From contig NW_004190423.2 of NCBI RefSeq assembly GCF_000224145.3, forward strand, positions 400,267 through 464,266: DNA of 64,000 bases. Direction: 5' to 3'. The notes under the pieces are model-generated. The model was not told the origin of the DNA, did no database searches, and worked only from the letters and a program-made list of their open reading frames with translations. How positions within the stretch are numbered: position 1 is the stretch's first letter; the number at the start of each line of letters is the position of its first letter. A program made the position numbers and the translations under genes. This stretch comes from Ciona intestinalis. Taxonomy: Eukaryota > Chordata > Ascidiacea > Phlebobranchia > Cionidae. Of this stretch, positions 23,531-35,904 are shown piece after piece.

Positions 23531-25427
23531 TTAGGCCTGGTTCTCCAAAATCGCTGCGAACGGCGTTTTAATTTTCTTCCAGTAAGCGGCCCCCTCTTTG
23601 TTCATTTTAATCTGAAGAACTGCATAACTGACAAAGATCTCCCTAAGGTCCATGACCTTTCTTGTTTTAAACAACTCTACTTCTTCATCCGCTTCGTCCA
23701 AAAACTCTTTCGCGATCATGCGATGTTTTTCGAGATCCTTCTCCAGATCAGTGATGTTCGTCTCCAAGACTTCAAGCCTTGTCTCAGTAACATCAGCAGC
23801 ATCTGCACCAAGCAGCCTTGCTTTTAACCCGCTGAATGAGAAGGTCTTAGGAGGGCCTGATAAAAGCTGTTTCTTCTCAGTTAGAGCGTTGGCCAGTGAG
23901 CTTTCATACCATTCAACATCGTACTGCAAGGCTTCGTGCTTCTTACATATTGTCTGTTAGAGAAACAGATATTACAAGAACAACAGGTAAAATTACAGTC
24001 AATGTAATCTTTTTTCATAAATACAAATTCTGTAGGAATATCAGTAAGTTTAATCAACTAATTTACACTTAGTTTTGTTGACACTTTGTAAAACTATCTA
24101 TAAAATATTGTTTTAAATACAACTTAACTTATATAAGCACCTGTAAAAAGTGGTGCAACCAATTTAAGCTTTTTGTTTTGTGGATACTTAGTAAAACCAC
24201 ACAGTTCAGTCAAATACTTAATTTTATTTAAAACTAAATCCATATTAAAAAATAACTCCTCCTTAAAATATTTTCTACCTTAAGGGAATCAGCAAAATAA
24301 AGATATTCCTTTAACTGCTCAGCAATCTGGTCTTCTTCATCTATAAGATTATCAATAGATATTCCATAAGCATCAACATCAATGCTGGACTTCTGTAATG
24401 CTTCCTTTAATGGTGAGTCTTCAACCAGAGCCCATTCTTTAAAAACACGGCTGTAGTTGGAATGAATTTTGTAAATCCCATACACTCGCTCTGCTAACTT
24501 TGCACGAACTTTTAGAAGCGCTGTTGCGTTGGTTTGGAGATTGTTGGCGTAACATTTCAATTGCTCATACCTGGGAACATGGGTGTTTAGTGATTAGGTA
24601 AAAGGTGCACCAAGCTTTTAAAAACACAGGGGAGGCAGGGATACTTAGACACACAATCCTATGAAACAAATTTAGCTTATTGGTTGTAATGTTTGCTGAT
24701 TAATGCAGTGTAGAAATTTCAGGTGTGCTTACTTCCACCAAGATAATGAACTGTTAGACGCAAAAATTGTGCAAATTTTGATGGACAACAAACTTATAGT
24801 TAAAAGTCTACATTACCTCAAGTTTGGTTCTCTCACTCTCAAAGATGCGTTCACTTTCTTCAGCCAAGAGTCAGCTTTGGCTTGGAACCCAGTTGCCATT
24901 AATTCCTCCCTCCATGATTCCTCCTTTGTTATAAAATGCTTCACAATTTTATCCTTGCCCAACTTCCTATGCCCTGCTATACGGTGAAGGAAAGACTCCA
25001 GGCCTGCTCTTCTACGCTCCAGAAAATCGATGTCAAAAGTATCAGTAGCTGTTATTTTGTTCCAGATAAAATTTGCCCGCTTTTCCGGCAACGGTGGCAC
25101 AATAACAGCAGGGTAAATGACAACAAGATAATTTCTAAGCAGCTCAAATTCGCTGTATCGCCGCCATAGTGATGTCACTTCCTCTATAAGTGATGACTCG
25201 GCATTTTTCGGGGTAGTTTCGATAAGATACACAACAAAGGTTTCTTGCATTTTGATTCCACTTGGTTTTGTCCGCTTTTCAGGGTCGCTGACTGTGATTT
25301 TAAACTGACTGAGTAATGTATCTTGCATGGATTCAACATCTGGTGAATTTTCATCACTTTTTTTGGCTGGTTCGGAGATATGAACGCCTTCTTCTTCAAA
25401 AATATCATTTTCTTCAGCAGGCTCCAT
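23531..25427 (-). CDS. SNX4: Sorting nexin-4, complete, three exons
   Basis: PX-BAR protein that binds phosphatidylinositol 3-phosphate on early endosomes and sorts cargo to the recycling route and in autophagy. Exons (minus): 25427-24817, 24570-24279, 23953-23531; phases 2 and 0 match and give 441 residues, close to the vertebrate length (about 450). The acidic N-terminus is followed by the PX domain at about residues 35-165, with SLWRRYSEFELLRNYL, VPPLPEKRANF and ERRRAGLESFLHRIA as in SNX4. The rest is the helical BAR region (VRAKLAERVYGIYKIHSNY, YGISIDNLIDEEDQIAEQLK, VSYAVLQIKMNK). The ATG at 25427 is the first in frame and follows an AAATAAG|T that could be a trans- or cis-splice acceptor. 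Nothing is broken. Confidence 0.97.
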
Positions 25428-26084
25428 ACTTATTTAAAACTTTTATATTTAGATCAATCTTTGCTACTATAATTGAGGAGAAAAATATAATTAAAGTTTT
25501 TATACTGTATTATTAATACGTTTTTAAAAAAGATGGACACTTCTGCTAAATTAAAGTAATTAAAAAAAATGCGTTGCTAGTAAAAAATCCTCAACCCATA
25601 CGTAATAAGATAACGGCTAAATGTAACTACTAACCCATATAACCCCAAACTACCAACTGCCAGCCCAGAATGAAACGTACAACTGCTTTCGTGCTAAATC
25701 CAATAAATAATTATAAAATTGAGCTGAAGCCCAAAAAACTTACCTTATTCAAATAGAATACCTAAAGCTGCAGATTTCTCCAGTTTTGTATATAAGTTTA
25801 ATCTCCTATTTGCTGCTAATACGATGGCAACAGTCAAGTGACCAAATCGTTGGTAAAACGTTTTACAATACAGTCACTGGGTGGCCGTATATTAACTGAT
25901 TTAATATTGGGGACTGCTTTAATGTAACATTTACGTGTTCAGTTACTGTTCTATGAATTTTAAAACAGATTTTGAAATTAAAAAAGTATTTTAAGTTTGT
26001 CAATAACAGAGGTGGTTAATTTATTTTTCATTAAACATATTTTTAAATCAAGGTAAATTATTTATCGTTTCGTAGCCAGAGTTG

Positions 26085-26235
26085 TGTTTCGTAACGGGGC
26101 AGTGGCAGTCGTTATAACACAGGTGTTTTGTTCCATACACCTTTCTCTTTATTAGAGCTCAAGAACTACCTTACTCGGGCTTTGAACCGTCACCCACTAC
26201 CCATTCACGGGGTAGCTGTAACGACTCTGCCACAC
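26085..26235 (-). mobile_element. SINE copy with clear A- and B-box-like head
   Basis: On the minus strand GTGTGGCAGAGTCGTTACAG (A-box-like) and GACGGTTCAAAGCCCGAG (B-box-like) are followed by a shortened body (GTGTATGGAACAAAACACC, TTATAACGACTGCCAC). Confidence 0.7.
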
Positions 26236-26247
26236 GCCTTGCAGGGT

Positions 26248-26301
26248 ACAACACACACACACACACACGCACACACACACACACTCACATATATATATAT
26301 T
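26248..26301 (+). repeat. (CA)n then (TA)n microsatellite
   Basis: About 20 CA units with CG/CT interruptions followed by an AT run. Confidence 0.95.
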
Positions 26302-26343
26302 GATATTGATTCAGCAACACAAAACCGATATAAAGACAAACAT

Positions 26344-26349
26344 TTTATT
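26344..26349 (-). terminator. Poly(A) signal of the GLUT gene
   Basis: AATAAA on the minus strand about 210 bases after the stop at 26560. Confidence 0.5.
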
Positions 26350-26559
26350 AAAAATTGATACGAACATACGTGACCAATTAAACATGTTATATACAGTGGG
26401 AAATTGGAACATTAAAAAGTAAATTGAAAAAAACAACTTTGCTCTTAGCGTTTGGCAATTACTATAAAATAAAATTAAACAAATTACATAAACATGCGCA
26501 GCATTTTGCGATTTAAGGAAAAAATATATTCCGGGTACGGATATTTTCGTTTCAACTTG

Positions 26560-29500
26560 TTATAGCCTTGTCTGTACCGTTAACCCGTCATTCAAAAAGC
26601 TTGGATTAGTAACTGCATGTCTATCTCTTGTGTTTAAAAGAACACCAGTGTTTGTGACGTCATTATCCCCATTATTACTCTCTTCCGTCAAGACCTGGGC
26701 CACAGGAATTTTGTTCCATTTGGAGAAATACATTTGAATTGCGAGCACCGATTTTCCTTTCGTTTCGGGCACCACAAACCACACGTAAAGAATCGCAAGG
26801 AATAGAATGGCAGCAAAAGGCAGAAAAGCAGCAAATTTGAGATAATCCTAAAAAAATAGAGTGTTAAAAGCAGTATACATATACATATATTGCATACAAT
26901 AAAATAACTGTATAGTAATGGTAATGCTATTCAAAAACACAAAGTTACAACACGCACGTTATAGTTTGTGAGCGGCCATAAGGTGTATAAAACGGAACAC
27001 CCGTGTTATAACGACTGTCGTTGCCCCGCCATGCAAGGATAAATAAGTTACAAACGTGGTAACTCGTAAGCGGGCACGAAGTGTATGAAACAGAATACCC
27101 GTGTTGTAACGACTGTCCCCGTCATGCGAGGATAAATAAGTTACATTCATTCATGCAAAACTCGACTGTGAGCATAGGAGTTCAACCATGAGTAAGTCAT
27201 AATAAACTTACAAACAGATAAGGAGTAACGACGCTAATGATCGTGAAACAAACCCATAAAGATAAACTCGAAAACATCATAACTGTCGGGCGCGCTGATT
27301 GGTCGAGAAGTTCTGGTATTATGACGTATGTAATCGGGCCTGGACCAATAGCAAACCCGAATATCATACCTGGGAATAAAATGGGAAGCTGTAAGGTGCA
27401 GAAAGTAGTAAACAAAGAACATTTAAAAAAATATAATTATGTACCCTCACGACTCCCATAGCCCGTTTGTAATTGTTTAAAACACGATTAGAATATTTGG
27501 AAAATATGTGCTAAATGTGTCCAATCTTCCCCACAGTAGTATATTTATAATATAGTAGGGTGGGGAAGATGGGTCGCACTTTTATTCTACTTTCTCGTGG
27601 TAATAAAAAAAACATTCACATAATTATAAAACCGTATCTTTACGTTTTCCATATAGAGTATAAACCGTTATTAATTGTTTAAAACACGATCGCAGGATGC
27701 TTGGATATTATGCGCTAAAAGTGTCCCGTTTCCCCCCACCCTAGTATATTTATATTACTTTATAACTGCATTACCCTAACACACATACAAGCATATAGTT
27801 CTCACCTACACCACCGACCACGCTAACATAAGATAGCCAATCCACAGATGGCTGATAGGCTGTAGCCAACGTGTATATGATCATTGAACACATAGAAATA
27901 CTGTAGCCAGCTAGAAGCATTGTTTTTCGGCCAAGTTTGTTAGACAGAAGCTGAAACAAATAAATATTTAAATACAGATTTGTTAAAATATAGAAGAGTA
28001 TCGCAAGACACTTGACAGTAGTTGCTTCAACCCAGTGGCCACTAATGGGTTGTCTAAGTTGTCAGCCAGACAAAAAAAATATCACCAACAAGTTACATAC
28101 GTGGTAACTTGTAAGCGGGCACGAGGTGTATGAAACAGAACACCAGTGTTATAACGACTGTTTTTCCCCCACTATGCGAGAATAAACGAAATATATAGTA
28201 GGTTGGGGGGAGATGGTACACCTTTACATTCTATTTTCTCGTCCCATTTGGTGGTAAATAAATAACATTCAAAGAGTTATAAAACCATATCCTCACGACT
28301 CCAATGAACCGTTGTTAATTGTTTAAAACACGATCAGGGTATTTGAATATTATGTGCCAAAGGTGTCCCGTCTTCCCCCACCCCACTATATATTTCATCA
28401 TTTCAAAAGCAAAAGTAACTCCGTTCACCCCAGCAAAGGCCCCTAAGAACTCCATCGAAACAAAGCCTATTGTGACGTAATCCATGATCTCCTCCGGTAT
28501 CCCAGCAACAGTAAGCAGCGTGTTTAAATAGAAGAAAATTCCGTTTATTCCTGTGAACTGAAACCCGACGCAAATGACCAACCCAGATATAAGTTGCCAC
28601 TTCACTTTCCGACTTGTTAGAACCTAAAAATATAGGTATTAGAGTGTATATATATAGTAGGATTGGGGAAGATGGGACACCATAATTTAAAACCATACCG
28701 ATAAACTAAACCCTGATGATGCCTCGCTTTATACGGGTTGTCCAAATTATAAGTCATGCTTAAAAAAATCCAAAAAAATAATCACCCACAAAGTAACATA
28801 CATGGTAACTCGTAAGCTGACACGAGGTGTTAAACCCGTGTGATAACGACCGTTGTTTTCCGGCCACGCGAGGATAAAGTAAGTTACATTCATACATTCA
28901 TACATTCATTATGGCAGACGGAACGTTGGTTCTTTAAGATAACTAAAAAATATTTATCAGGAAAACACTTTACCTGTTTAGGCGACAATATCTTTCGCTT
29001 TGACATCGTTTCGGCTTCGATTCGATATTGTTCAATTTGTTTCGACACGTCATCGGTTCCATAAAGACGCTGAAGAACTTTTCGAGCTTCTTCTGGTTTA
29101 TTGTGGTCGAAATAAAGTGACCTATGACGTAATATATCCTACATTATATTTATCTCTTTGAATAAAGCGGCGAAAATCGGACTAAATAATACAGGAAAGA
29201 GAATAGTTAAAACTACTCAAGTAAAAATCTCAAATAAAAGCGTGGCTGCTTTCCACAACGCAGAAAGAATTAAATCAATTTAAATAAAATATACGAAGCA
29301 TTTAGTTGTGTTATAACGACTGTTGTTGCTACGCAGAAATAAAAAGGGTTTTCAGTGCTTTTTCAAAGTTACTACTCTAATGCGAAAACGCGGAGAGAAT
29401 GTAAGCAGATATAAAATCATACTGTTGTACCTTGGACTCTTCGGCATCCTCCAACAATAGGAAAGGAATATGAGACTCGGTACAACATTAAGCGAGAGCA

Positions 29501-32500
29501 GAATCGGCCAACCGGTGGTCGTTCCTAAGACCTAAGAGATTCGACAATTATACTGGCATGTGTCCTATGAGTAAACGGTTAGACTTATGTATTGTTGAAT
29601 GTTGTTTAGATGTAAGTAGTAAAGGTAAAGGGTATGTGTGCAATATAATAGCTACAAGTCGTGTATGAAACAGAACACCTGTGTTATACCCACTGTCGTT
29701 TTCCCGCTGTACGAGGATAAATAAGTAATATACGTGGTAACTTGTAAGCGGGCACGAGGTGTATGAAACGGAACACCTGTATTATAACAACTTTTATTGC
29801 CCCGCCATGCGAGGATAAATAAATTCCCACCAACGAAAAGATAAACAAGCCTCAAAAATAAACCGGACAAGGAAACACTTAAATAATTAAAACAGATGTA
29901 ATAAATTCCGCGAATCTGAGCCTGATCTATAGTGCTCATAGAGTTGAACGATTCTTGTGTAAAGAAATACAATAAGGATCTGGTGCTACAAAATACGTAA
30001 CAAACAAAAATCAAGTCTAACCAATTGTATAGTGGTGTGTGGGGGGGAGATGGGACACCTTTTACCTCTATTTTCTCGTCCCATTTGGTAGTAAACAAAG
30101 AACATTCAAAGAAATATAAAACCTTATCCTCACGACTCCCTCAAACCGTCGTTAAATGTTTAAAACACGTTCGTATATTTGGATAATATGCGCTAAAGGC
30201 GTCCCACATATTTAAGTTTTCGTAGCACCAGATCCTTATAAAGTAAAACATATTAAAGTCAAACTTAACCGTAACATAAAACCTGCTGAAATCCCAGGAC
30301 GTTTCCCAACATGATACCGAGACCTATGGAGACTGAGAACAGGCTTCCTATTGGTGCACGTAAGTGGGGGGGAAGAATTTCCGACACGTAGATTGGTCCA
30401 CTACCTGTCACGTGGGCAGATGAAAGTAAACAGTCACTTTTAGCGAATTTTATTGATTTTCTTTTTTCATGAGATTTTTTTGCACCTTTGTATTTATGTT
30501 GTATGTATTCGTACTATTGGTATTCGTTTAGACTTTAGTTATAATTAACCAGAGATTTCCTAACCGATTTTAATATCAGGACTTAAATCTTATTGTAGAT
30601 CTGATTGTGGCACACAACACTTTTAAATAGTGAAACTTATATATATTAATTATTTGCAGGAAGGGTCCCCTATTTAGTTTTTACAAGCAACAAGAAAAGC
30701 ATATAGTTTTACATTATTTTGTTATGCAGTAAATTAAAGGCAAAGTTAATAAATATTGCAACATTGTATTCCACATGTAGTGTTTTGGTTTAATGCTAAC
30801 GCCATCAAGTGATTGTAAATTGTTAATGTGCAACACTTATCGCCTCGTGTATGAAATTATGACAATAGATTAGGATTCTAAAAATACTGTAACCGAATAA
30901 GTGTGTAACTTTATAATAAACCATTTGAATCTGTATTCATCGGCTGTGATCGATACTAAGCGTAATAGAATACTACACCACTTACCCAACACCAGAGCGC
31001 AAAACATTCCCATCAAAAATCGACCAATAATAACAGACTCGTATGAATGGGAGAGATACGCTGTGCTCATCAGGATGGCAGAGGTGAGGCAGAGGGACTA
31101 ACAAGGACGAAATAAATAACTTGCTTTATCCTTGCATGGCAGAAAATACACGGGTATTCTGTTTCAACACGTGTTCTGTTTCGTAACTTGCCTCATCCAT
31201 GTATTGCGTGGAAACGACAGTTATTATAACACAGGTGTTCTGTTTTGTACACCTCATGTCCGCTTACAAGTTACCACGTATGTAACTTATTTATCCTCGC
31301 ATGGCAGGACAACGACAGTCGTTATAACACGGGTGTTCTGTTTTATACACTTCGTGCTCGTCGGTTTATAAAATAGTATTGAATATGTGGGTGGCAGTAA
31401 AGAAACCTTTTTTTATATAAGAAACAGACTGCATACAACATAAAATCTGTCGAAGGAAAGAGCAGGAAAATTAGGGAAATGCGAAAAAAATGAGAAGGTA
31501 GGGAAATGCGAAAAAAATGGGGAAAACACCGAAAAAAGGCGGGAAAATTCGAAAAAGGGCGGGATATCTGATTAAGGCGGGAAACGATAACAGGCAGATA
31601 GCTTATATACAGAAGCCTCACCTGTATATAAATGAGAGTATTCCTTCGCCCAAATTTCGCTAAAAACTTCCCCACCAACAGTGACCCGCATATGCCACCT
31701 ACCGGAAACAATGAGGCGGTCAAAATCCAAAGTATTTCAACCGATGGTGCATCTAGCGGTACTCCCATACCTCAACTAAAATAATTAAAATAAAAGTTTA
31801 TAACAGGGTATAGGCTTTACTATTATAAGCATATGGCAAATATTTGATTATGCGATCATAATCTTAAACAANNNNNNNNNNNNNNNNNNNNNNNNNNNNN
31901 NNNNNNNNNNNNNNNNNNNNNNNNNNNNNNNNNNNNNNNNNNNNNNNNNNNNNNNNNNNNNNNNNNNNNNNNNNNNNNNNNNNNNNNNNNNNNNNNNNNN
32001 NNNNNNNNNNNNNNNNNNNNNNNNNNNNNNNNNNNNNNNNNNNNNNNNNNNNNNNNNNNNNNNNNNNNNNNNNNNNNNNNNNNNNNNNNNNNNNNNNNNN
32101 NNNNNNNNNNNNNNNNNNNNNNNNNNNNNNNNNNNNNNNNNNNNNNNNNNNNNNNNNNNNNNNNNNNNNNNNNNNNNNNNNNNNNNNNNNNNNNNNNNNN
32201 NNNNNNNNNNNNNNNNNNNNNNNNNNNNNNNNNNNNNNNNNNNNNNNNNNNNNNNNNNNNNNNNNNNNNNNNNNNNNNNNNNNNNNNNNNNNNNNNNNNN
32301 NNNNNNNNNNNNNNNNNNNNNNNNNNNNNNNNNNNNNNNNNNNNNNNNNNNNNNNNNNNNNNNNNNNNNNNNNNNNNNNNNNNNNNNNNNNNNNNNNNNN
32401 NNNNNNNNNNNNNNNNNNNNNNNNNNNNNNNNNNNNNNNNNNNNNNNNNNNNNNNNNNNNNNNNNNNNNNNNNNNNNNNNNNNNNNNNNNNNNNNNNNNN

Positions 32501-35500
32501 NNNNNNNNNNNNNNNNNNNNNNNNNNNNNNNNNNNNNNNNNNNNNNNNNNNNNNNNNNNNNNNNNNNNNNNNNNNNNNNNNNNNNNNNNNNNNNNNNNNN
32601 NNNNNNNNNNNNNNNNNNNNNNNNNNNNNNNNNNNNNNNNNNNNNNNNNNNNNNNNNNNNNNNNNNNNNNNNNNNNNNNNNNNNNNNNNNNNNNNNNNNN
32701 NNNNNNNAGATGGGACACCTTTGACACATAATAACAACATATCCTGATCGTGTTTTAAACAATTAACAACGGTCTATGGGAGTCGTGAGGATAAAGTTTT
32801 ATAAAAAATCGTTGAATGTTTGTTTACTAATAAATTGGAGGAGAAAATAGATTGAAAAGGTGTCCCATCTTCCCCCACTCTACTATACATCAGGGACATA
32901 CACCCCGTGCTCGGGTTACCACCTATAACTCATTAAAGACATAAAAGTTGCCACACACGGTAAACAAACCGGGTAAACACTGCGCATACACTGTGTAATA
33001 TTTTACTACTTATTCTCCTATGGTTAAACTTACGCCAAGCCTTAAGCCCCTTGTTTAAACTGTAAGATACGAAGAAAGCGTTATAACAAACAGTCAGTAA
33101 ATGACATAGCGGAAGACGCGTTAATAAGCTGCATGTAAAACATATGCCCGATAATCGCTTAATTATTACTAACTGTTGGCGTATGTGTCTTTGAGCAAGA
33201 CACTTATCCACAATTTCTTTAACCCAGTGGTCACTAATTGGTTGTTTAATTCGTCAGTTATAAAGAAAACAATCACCCACAAAGTTAGATGCATGGTAAC
33301 TCATAAGCAGGCACAAAGTGTATAAAACAGAACGCTTGTGTTATGCTAACTGTCGCTGCTCTTCCATGCGAGGATAACTATAAAACATACAATATATCAT
33401 CTATTTAAAAACGATACAATATAATTAACACGTTCAATATATATATATATATATATATACATTAATACATTCAAGTATAATACAAGTACATCGTGTTACA
33501 ACGACTGTGGTTTCTCTGTCACGCGATGATAACTAGGTTCCATATGAGCAGTAACTTGTAAGCGGTCGCGGGGTGTATGAAACAGAACAACCGTATTATA
33601 ACGACTGTGGCTTCCTCACCATGCGAGAAAACTAAATAACATACACATTTCCATTCACACAAACATATTAGAATAATTAAGTCACATTCATTCATACAAT
33701 ATATAAGTTACAAATACGTCATCACCTGCTTAGTTTCCTTCATTGAGACCGCCATTGCAATCAGCGCTTCCAACACACAACCAGTAACTATACCACCCCG
33801 GAGCAAGTGAGTACAATTATCTCTTTGCGTCTCTGTCTATGCGCCCGTCTACCCGCCTGTTCCTAATCAGTGAGCGCTCAAGAAGGTTGCAGTCCTATAG
33901 CGCTTCGAAAAGCTTAAACGCTAAACTTTAACTACAGACTTATTTTAAACTTTGGGTTACAACTCGCTCAAGAGTAAGCATCAATATTTACCTTATTATA
34001 AAGCGAAGTGTATGCGCTGCCTATGATCAGAATCAAGTGTTACGAAATGAATCGAAAAACGACAAGACCAACTATGGTTTACTGTAAAAGTAATAAACTT
34101 CGTCTAAAATGGCACGACCAGTATCTTATTCAAACGCCTAAACTTTAATTGCCTTTCATGGTGACGCATGNNNNNNNNNNNNNNNNNNNNNNNNNNNNNN
34201 NNNNNNNNNNNNNNNNNNNNAACACGGTCTATGGTAGTCGTGAGGATACGGTTTTATAATTCTTCAAATGTTCTTTGTTTATTACCAAATGGGACGAGAA
34301 AATAGAGGTAAAAGGTGTCCCATCTTCCCCCACCCCACTGTATCATTTATAATTTTTACTGTTTCCGGTGAGGCTCGCTATGAACCTGAATTAAGCCAGA
34401 GTTGTCTCATTACCCAACACATGGTGCTATACAACTCACAAGCAACCAGCATTGAGTTGAAGTAATCTGTAAGACGTCAAACCACAGGGTAGATAGGCCT
34501 ATCAGCATCGAACCTGTTATCCTTCGGTTGCAATGCAAGCGGCTTATACAAGTGAGCCACGGCGTTGTACTTTAACAAAACGTTATTGAAACAAAGCATT
34601 TATGGCAATCTGAATTAAGTTCCAATGCATACTCACACAGTGGGACTCGTTGTAGAACACTTGCATGACATCTGCTGCCGAATTAATCATCCCAATTCCA
34701 AACCCATAAGGCAGTTGGCAGCATATTGGAGTTAGTATGGCAGGTATAATGGCGTATGCTGTGCCTTTCTATAAAATTCACAAAGTTATGTTAAGTATTA
34801 TAATATAATATAGTAGGGTGGGGGACATGCTGGGACACCTTTGACACATAATAACCAAATATCCTGATCGTGTTTTAAACAATTAACAACGATCTATGGG
34901 AGTCGTGAAGATAAAGTTTTATAAAAAAAATCGTCGAATGTTTGTTTACTACCAAATTGGAGGAGAAAATAGATTGAAAAGGTGTCCCATCTTTCCCCAC
35001 TCTGCTATACATCAGAGCCATACACCCCGTGCTCGGGTTACCACCTATAACTCATCAAAGACAAAAAAGTTGCCACACACGGTAAACAAACCGGGTAAAC
35101 ACTGCGCATACACTGTGTAATATTTTACTACACTTATTCTCCTATGGTTAAACTTACGCCAAGCCTTAAGCCCCTTGTTTAAACTGTAAGATACGAAGAA
35201 AGCGTTATAACAAACAGTCAGTAAATGACATAGCGGAAGACGCTATAATAAGCTGCATATAAAACATATGTCCGATAATCGCTTAGAACGAATGTACAGG
35301 ATTGTTTATTCATATCGAATTGTAGTCATCTGTAATTATTACTAACTGTTGGCGTATGTGTCTTTGAGCAAGACACTTATCCACAATTTCTTTAACCCAG
35401 TGGTCACTAATTGGTTGTTTAATTCGTCAGTTATAAAGAAAACAATCACCCATGCATGGTAACTCATAAGCAGGCACAAAGTGTATAAAACAGAACGCTT

Positions 35501-35904
35501 GTGTTATGCTAACTGTCGCTGCTCTTCCATGCGAGGATAACTATAAAACATACAATATATCATCTATTTAAAAACGATACAATATAATTAACACGTTCAA
35601 TATATATATATACATTAATACATTCAAGTATAATACAAGTACATCGTGTTACAACGACTGTGGTTTCTCTGTCACGATAGCTAAGTTTTATATGTGCAGT
35701 AACTTGTAAGCGGTCGCGGGGTGTATGAAACAGAACAACCGTATTATAACGACTGTAGCTTCCTCACCATGCGAGGAAAACTAAATAACATACACATTTC
35801 CATTCACACAAACATATTAGAATAATTAAGTCACATTCATTCATACAATATATAAGCTACAAATACGTCATCACCTGCTTAGTTTCCTTCATTGAGACCG
35901 CCAT
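26560..35904 (-). CDS. Facilitative sugar transporter, SLC2A/GLUT family
   Basis: Twelve-helix plasma-membrane transporter of hexoses, MFS fold. Exons (minus): 35904-35875 (MAVSMKETKQ), 34768-34637, [one lost], 31770-31622, 31097-30986, 30404-30283, 29531-29431, 29121-28974, 28623-28429, 27950-27806, 27369-27212, 26847-26560. All visible junctions are in phase except 34637 to 31770, where an exon must lie in the 836-N gap. Motifs in order: GFGIGMIN (helix 1), KFGRRNT (loop 2-3), GRFLMG (helix 4), MPKSPRS in place of PESPR, FQFTGINGIFFY (helix 7), NKLGRKT (loop 8-9), GPGPI (helix 10), VPETKGKS after helix 12. About 526 residues are assembled; usual length is about 500. It looks closest to the GLUT1-5 type; substrate cannot be read from the sequence. 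No C-terminal sorting motif is obvious. The first exon is duplicated at 33726-33755. Confidence 0.93.
26960..27155 (+). mobile_element. Tandem pair of SINE 3' halves
   Basis: Two consecutive copies of the GTGTATGAAACAGAATACCC-type tail (GGTGTATAAAACGGAACACC and GTGTATGAAACAGAATACCC), each with ATAACGACTGTC-like and GCGAGGATAAATAAGTTA words. Confidence 0.65.
27553..27746. mobile_element. TIR element copy, GLUT intron
   Basis: Starts TAGTAGGGTGGGGAAGATGG and ends with CCCCCCACCCTAGTA, with the internal words GTTTAAAACACGATC and GTGCTAAA-like of the family. Confidence 0.75.
28015..28190 (+). mobile_element. SINE body copy, GLUT intron
   Basis: AACCCAGTGGCCACTAATGG, CAAGTTACATACGTGGTAAC, GGGCACGAGGTGTATGAAAC, then GTTATAACGACTG and GCGAGAATAAAC. 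Confidence 0.7.
28196..28390. mobile_element. TIR element copy next to GLUT exon 28429-28623
   Basis: Begins TAGTAGGTTGGGGGGAGATG and ends with TCTTCCCCCACCCCACTATA. It lies about 40 bases downstream (gene sense) of that exon's donor, directly abutting the SINE at 28015-28190. Confidence 0.75.
29650..29825 (+). mobile_element. SINE tail, two consecutive copies, GLUT intron
   Basis: GTGTATGAAACAGAACACCT and GTGTATGAAACGGAACACCT, each followed by a GTTATAC/ATAACAACT and CGAGGATAAATAA block. Confidence 0.6.
30030..30215. mobile_element. TIR element copy, GLUT intron
   Basis: Left end GTGTGGGGGGGAGATGGGAC and the family interior (TTTCTCGTCCCATTTGGTAG, GTTTAAAACACGTTC); the right end is truncated after GGCGTCCCA. 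Confidence 0.65.
31110..31370 (-). mobile_element. Three SINE tail units in tandem, GLUT intron
   Basis: Minus-strand copies with ATGGCAGAAAATACACGGG-, TTATAACACAGGTGTTCTG- and TTATAACACGGGTGTTCTG-type words, and CTTATTTATCCTCGCATGG between them. Confidence 0.6.
31872..32707. other. Assembly gap, 836 N
   Basis: N run inside the GLUT gene. It should hold the exon for the first extracellular loop, and possibly a second copy of the helix 1 exon. Confidence 0.95.
32708..34170. repeat. Segmental duplication, copy B (GLUT promoter and exon 1)
   Basis: Nearly identical to 34814-36319, with a few indels: a different (TA)n length and a block of about 40-45 bases present only in copy A near 35287-35331. 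Both edges of this copy meet N runs. It contains a truncated TIR element (32708-32887), SINE fragments and a second GLUT first exon. Confidence 0.95.
33726..33755 (-). CDS. Duplicate GLUT first exon (MAVSMKETKQ)
   Basis: Same 30 bases and donor (CAG|GTGATG) as the exon at 35875-35904. On the minus strand it lies downstream of the helix 1 exon at 34637-34768, so it cannot be part of the same simple transcript. It is either the start of a second transporter gene or transcript whose next exon is in the 836-N gap, or an unmerged haplotype. Confidence 0.7.
34171..34220. other. Assembly gap, 50 N
   Basis: Fixed-size N run at the exact edge of duplication copy B. Confidence 0.95.
34221..34346. mobile_element. 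Truncated TIR element
   Basis: Right half of the family (AAATGGGACGAGAAAATAGA to CATCTTCCCCCACCCCACT), cut by the gap. Confidence 0.65.
34480..34572 (-). mobile_element. tRNA-like SINE head
   Basis: On the minus strand CCGTGGCTCACTTGTATAAG (A-box-like), then after about 30 bases ACAGGTTCGATGCTGA (B-box-like). The tail of the family does not follow. Confidence 0.45.
34809..35010. mobile_element. TIR element copy at the edge of duplication copy A
   Basis: Left end TAGTAGGGTGGGGGACATGC and right end CATCTTTCCCCACTCTGCTA; the matching copy in duplication B is cut by the gap. Confidence 0.75.

Larger units (their letters stand above)
25428..26343. other. Intergenic: SNX4 upstream side to GLUT 3' side
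   Basis: SNX4 promoter side on the left, 3' flank of the GLUT gene on the right. It holds a SINE copy (26085-26235) and a CA/TA microsatellite (26248-26301); otherwise AT-rich without exons. Confidence 0.5.
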
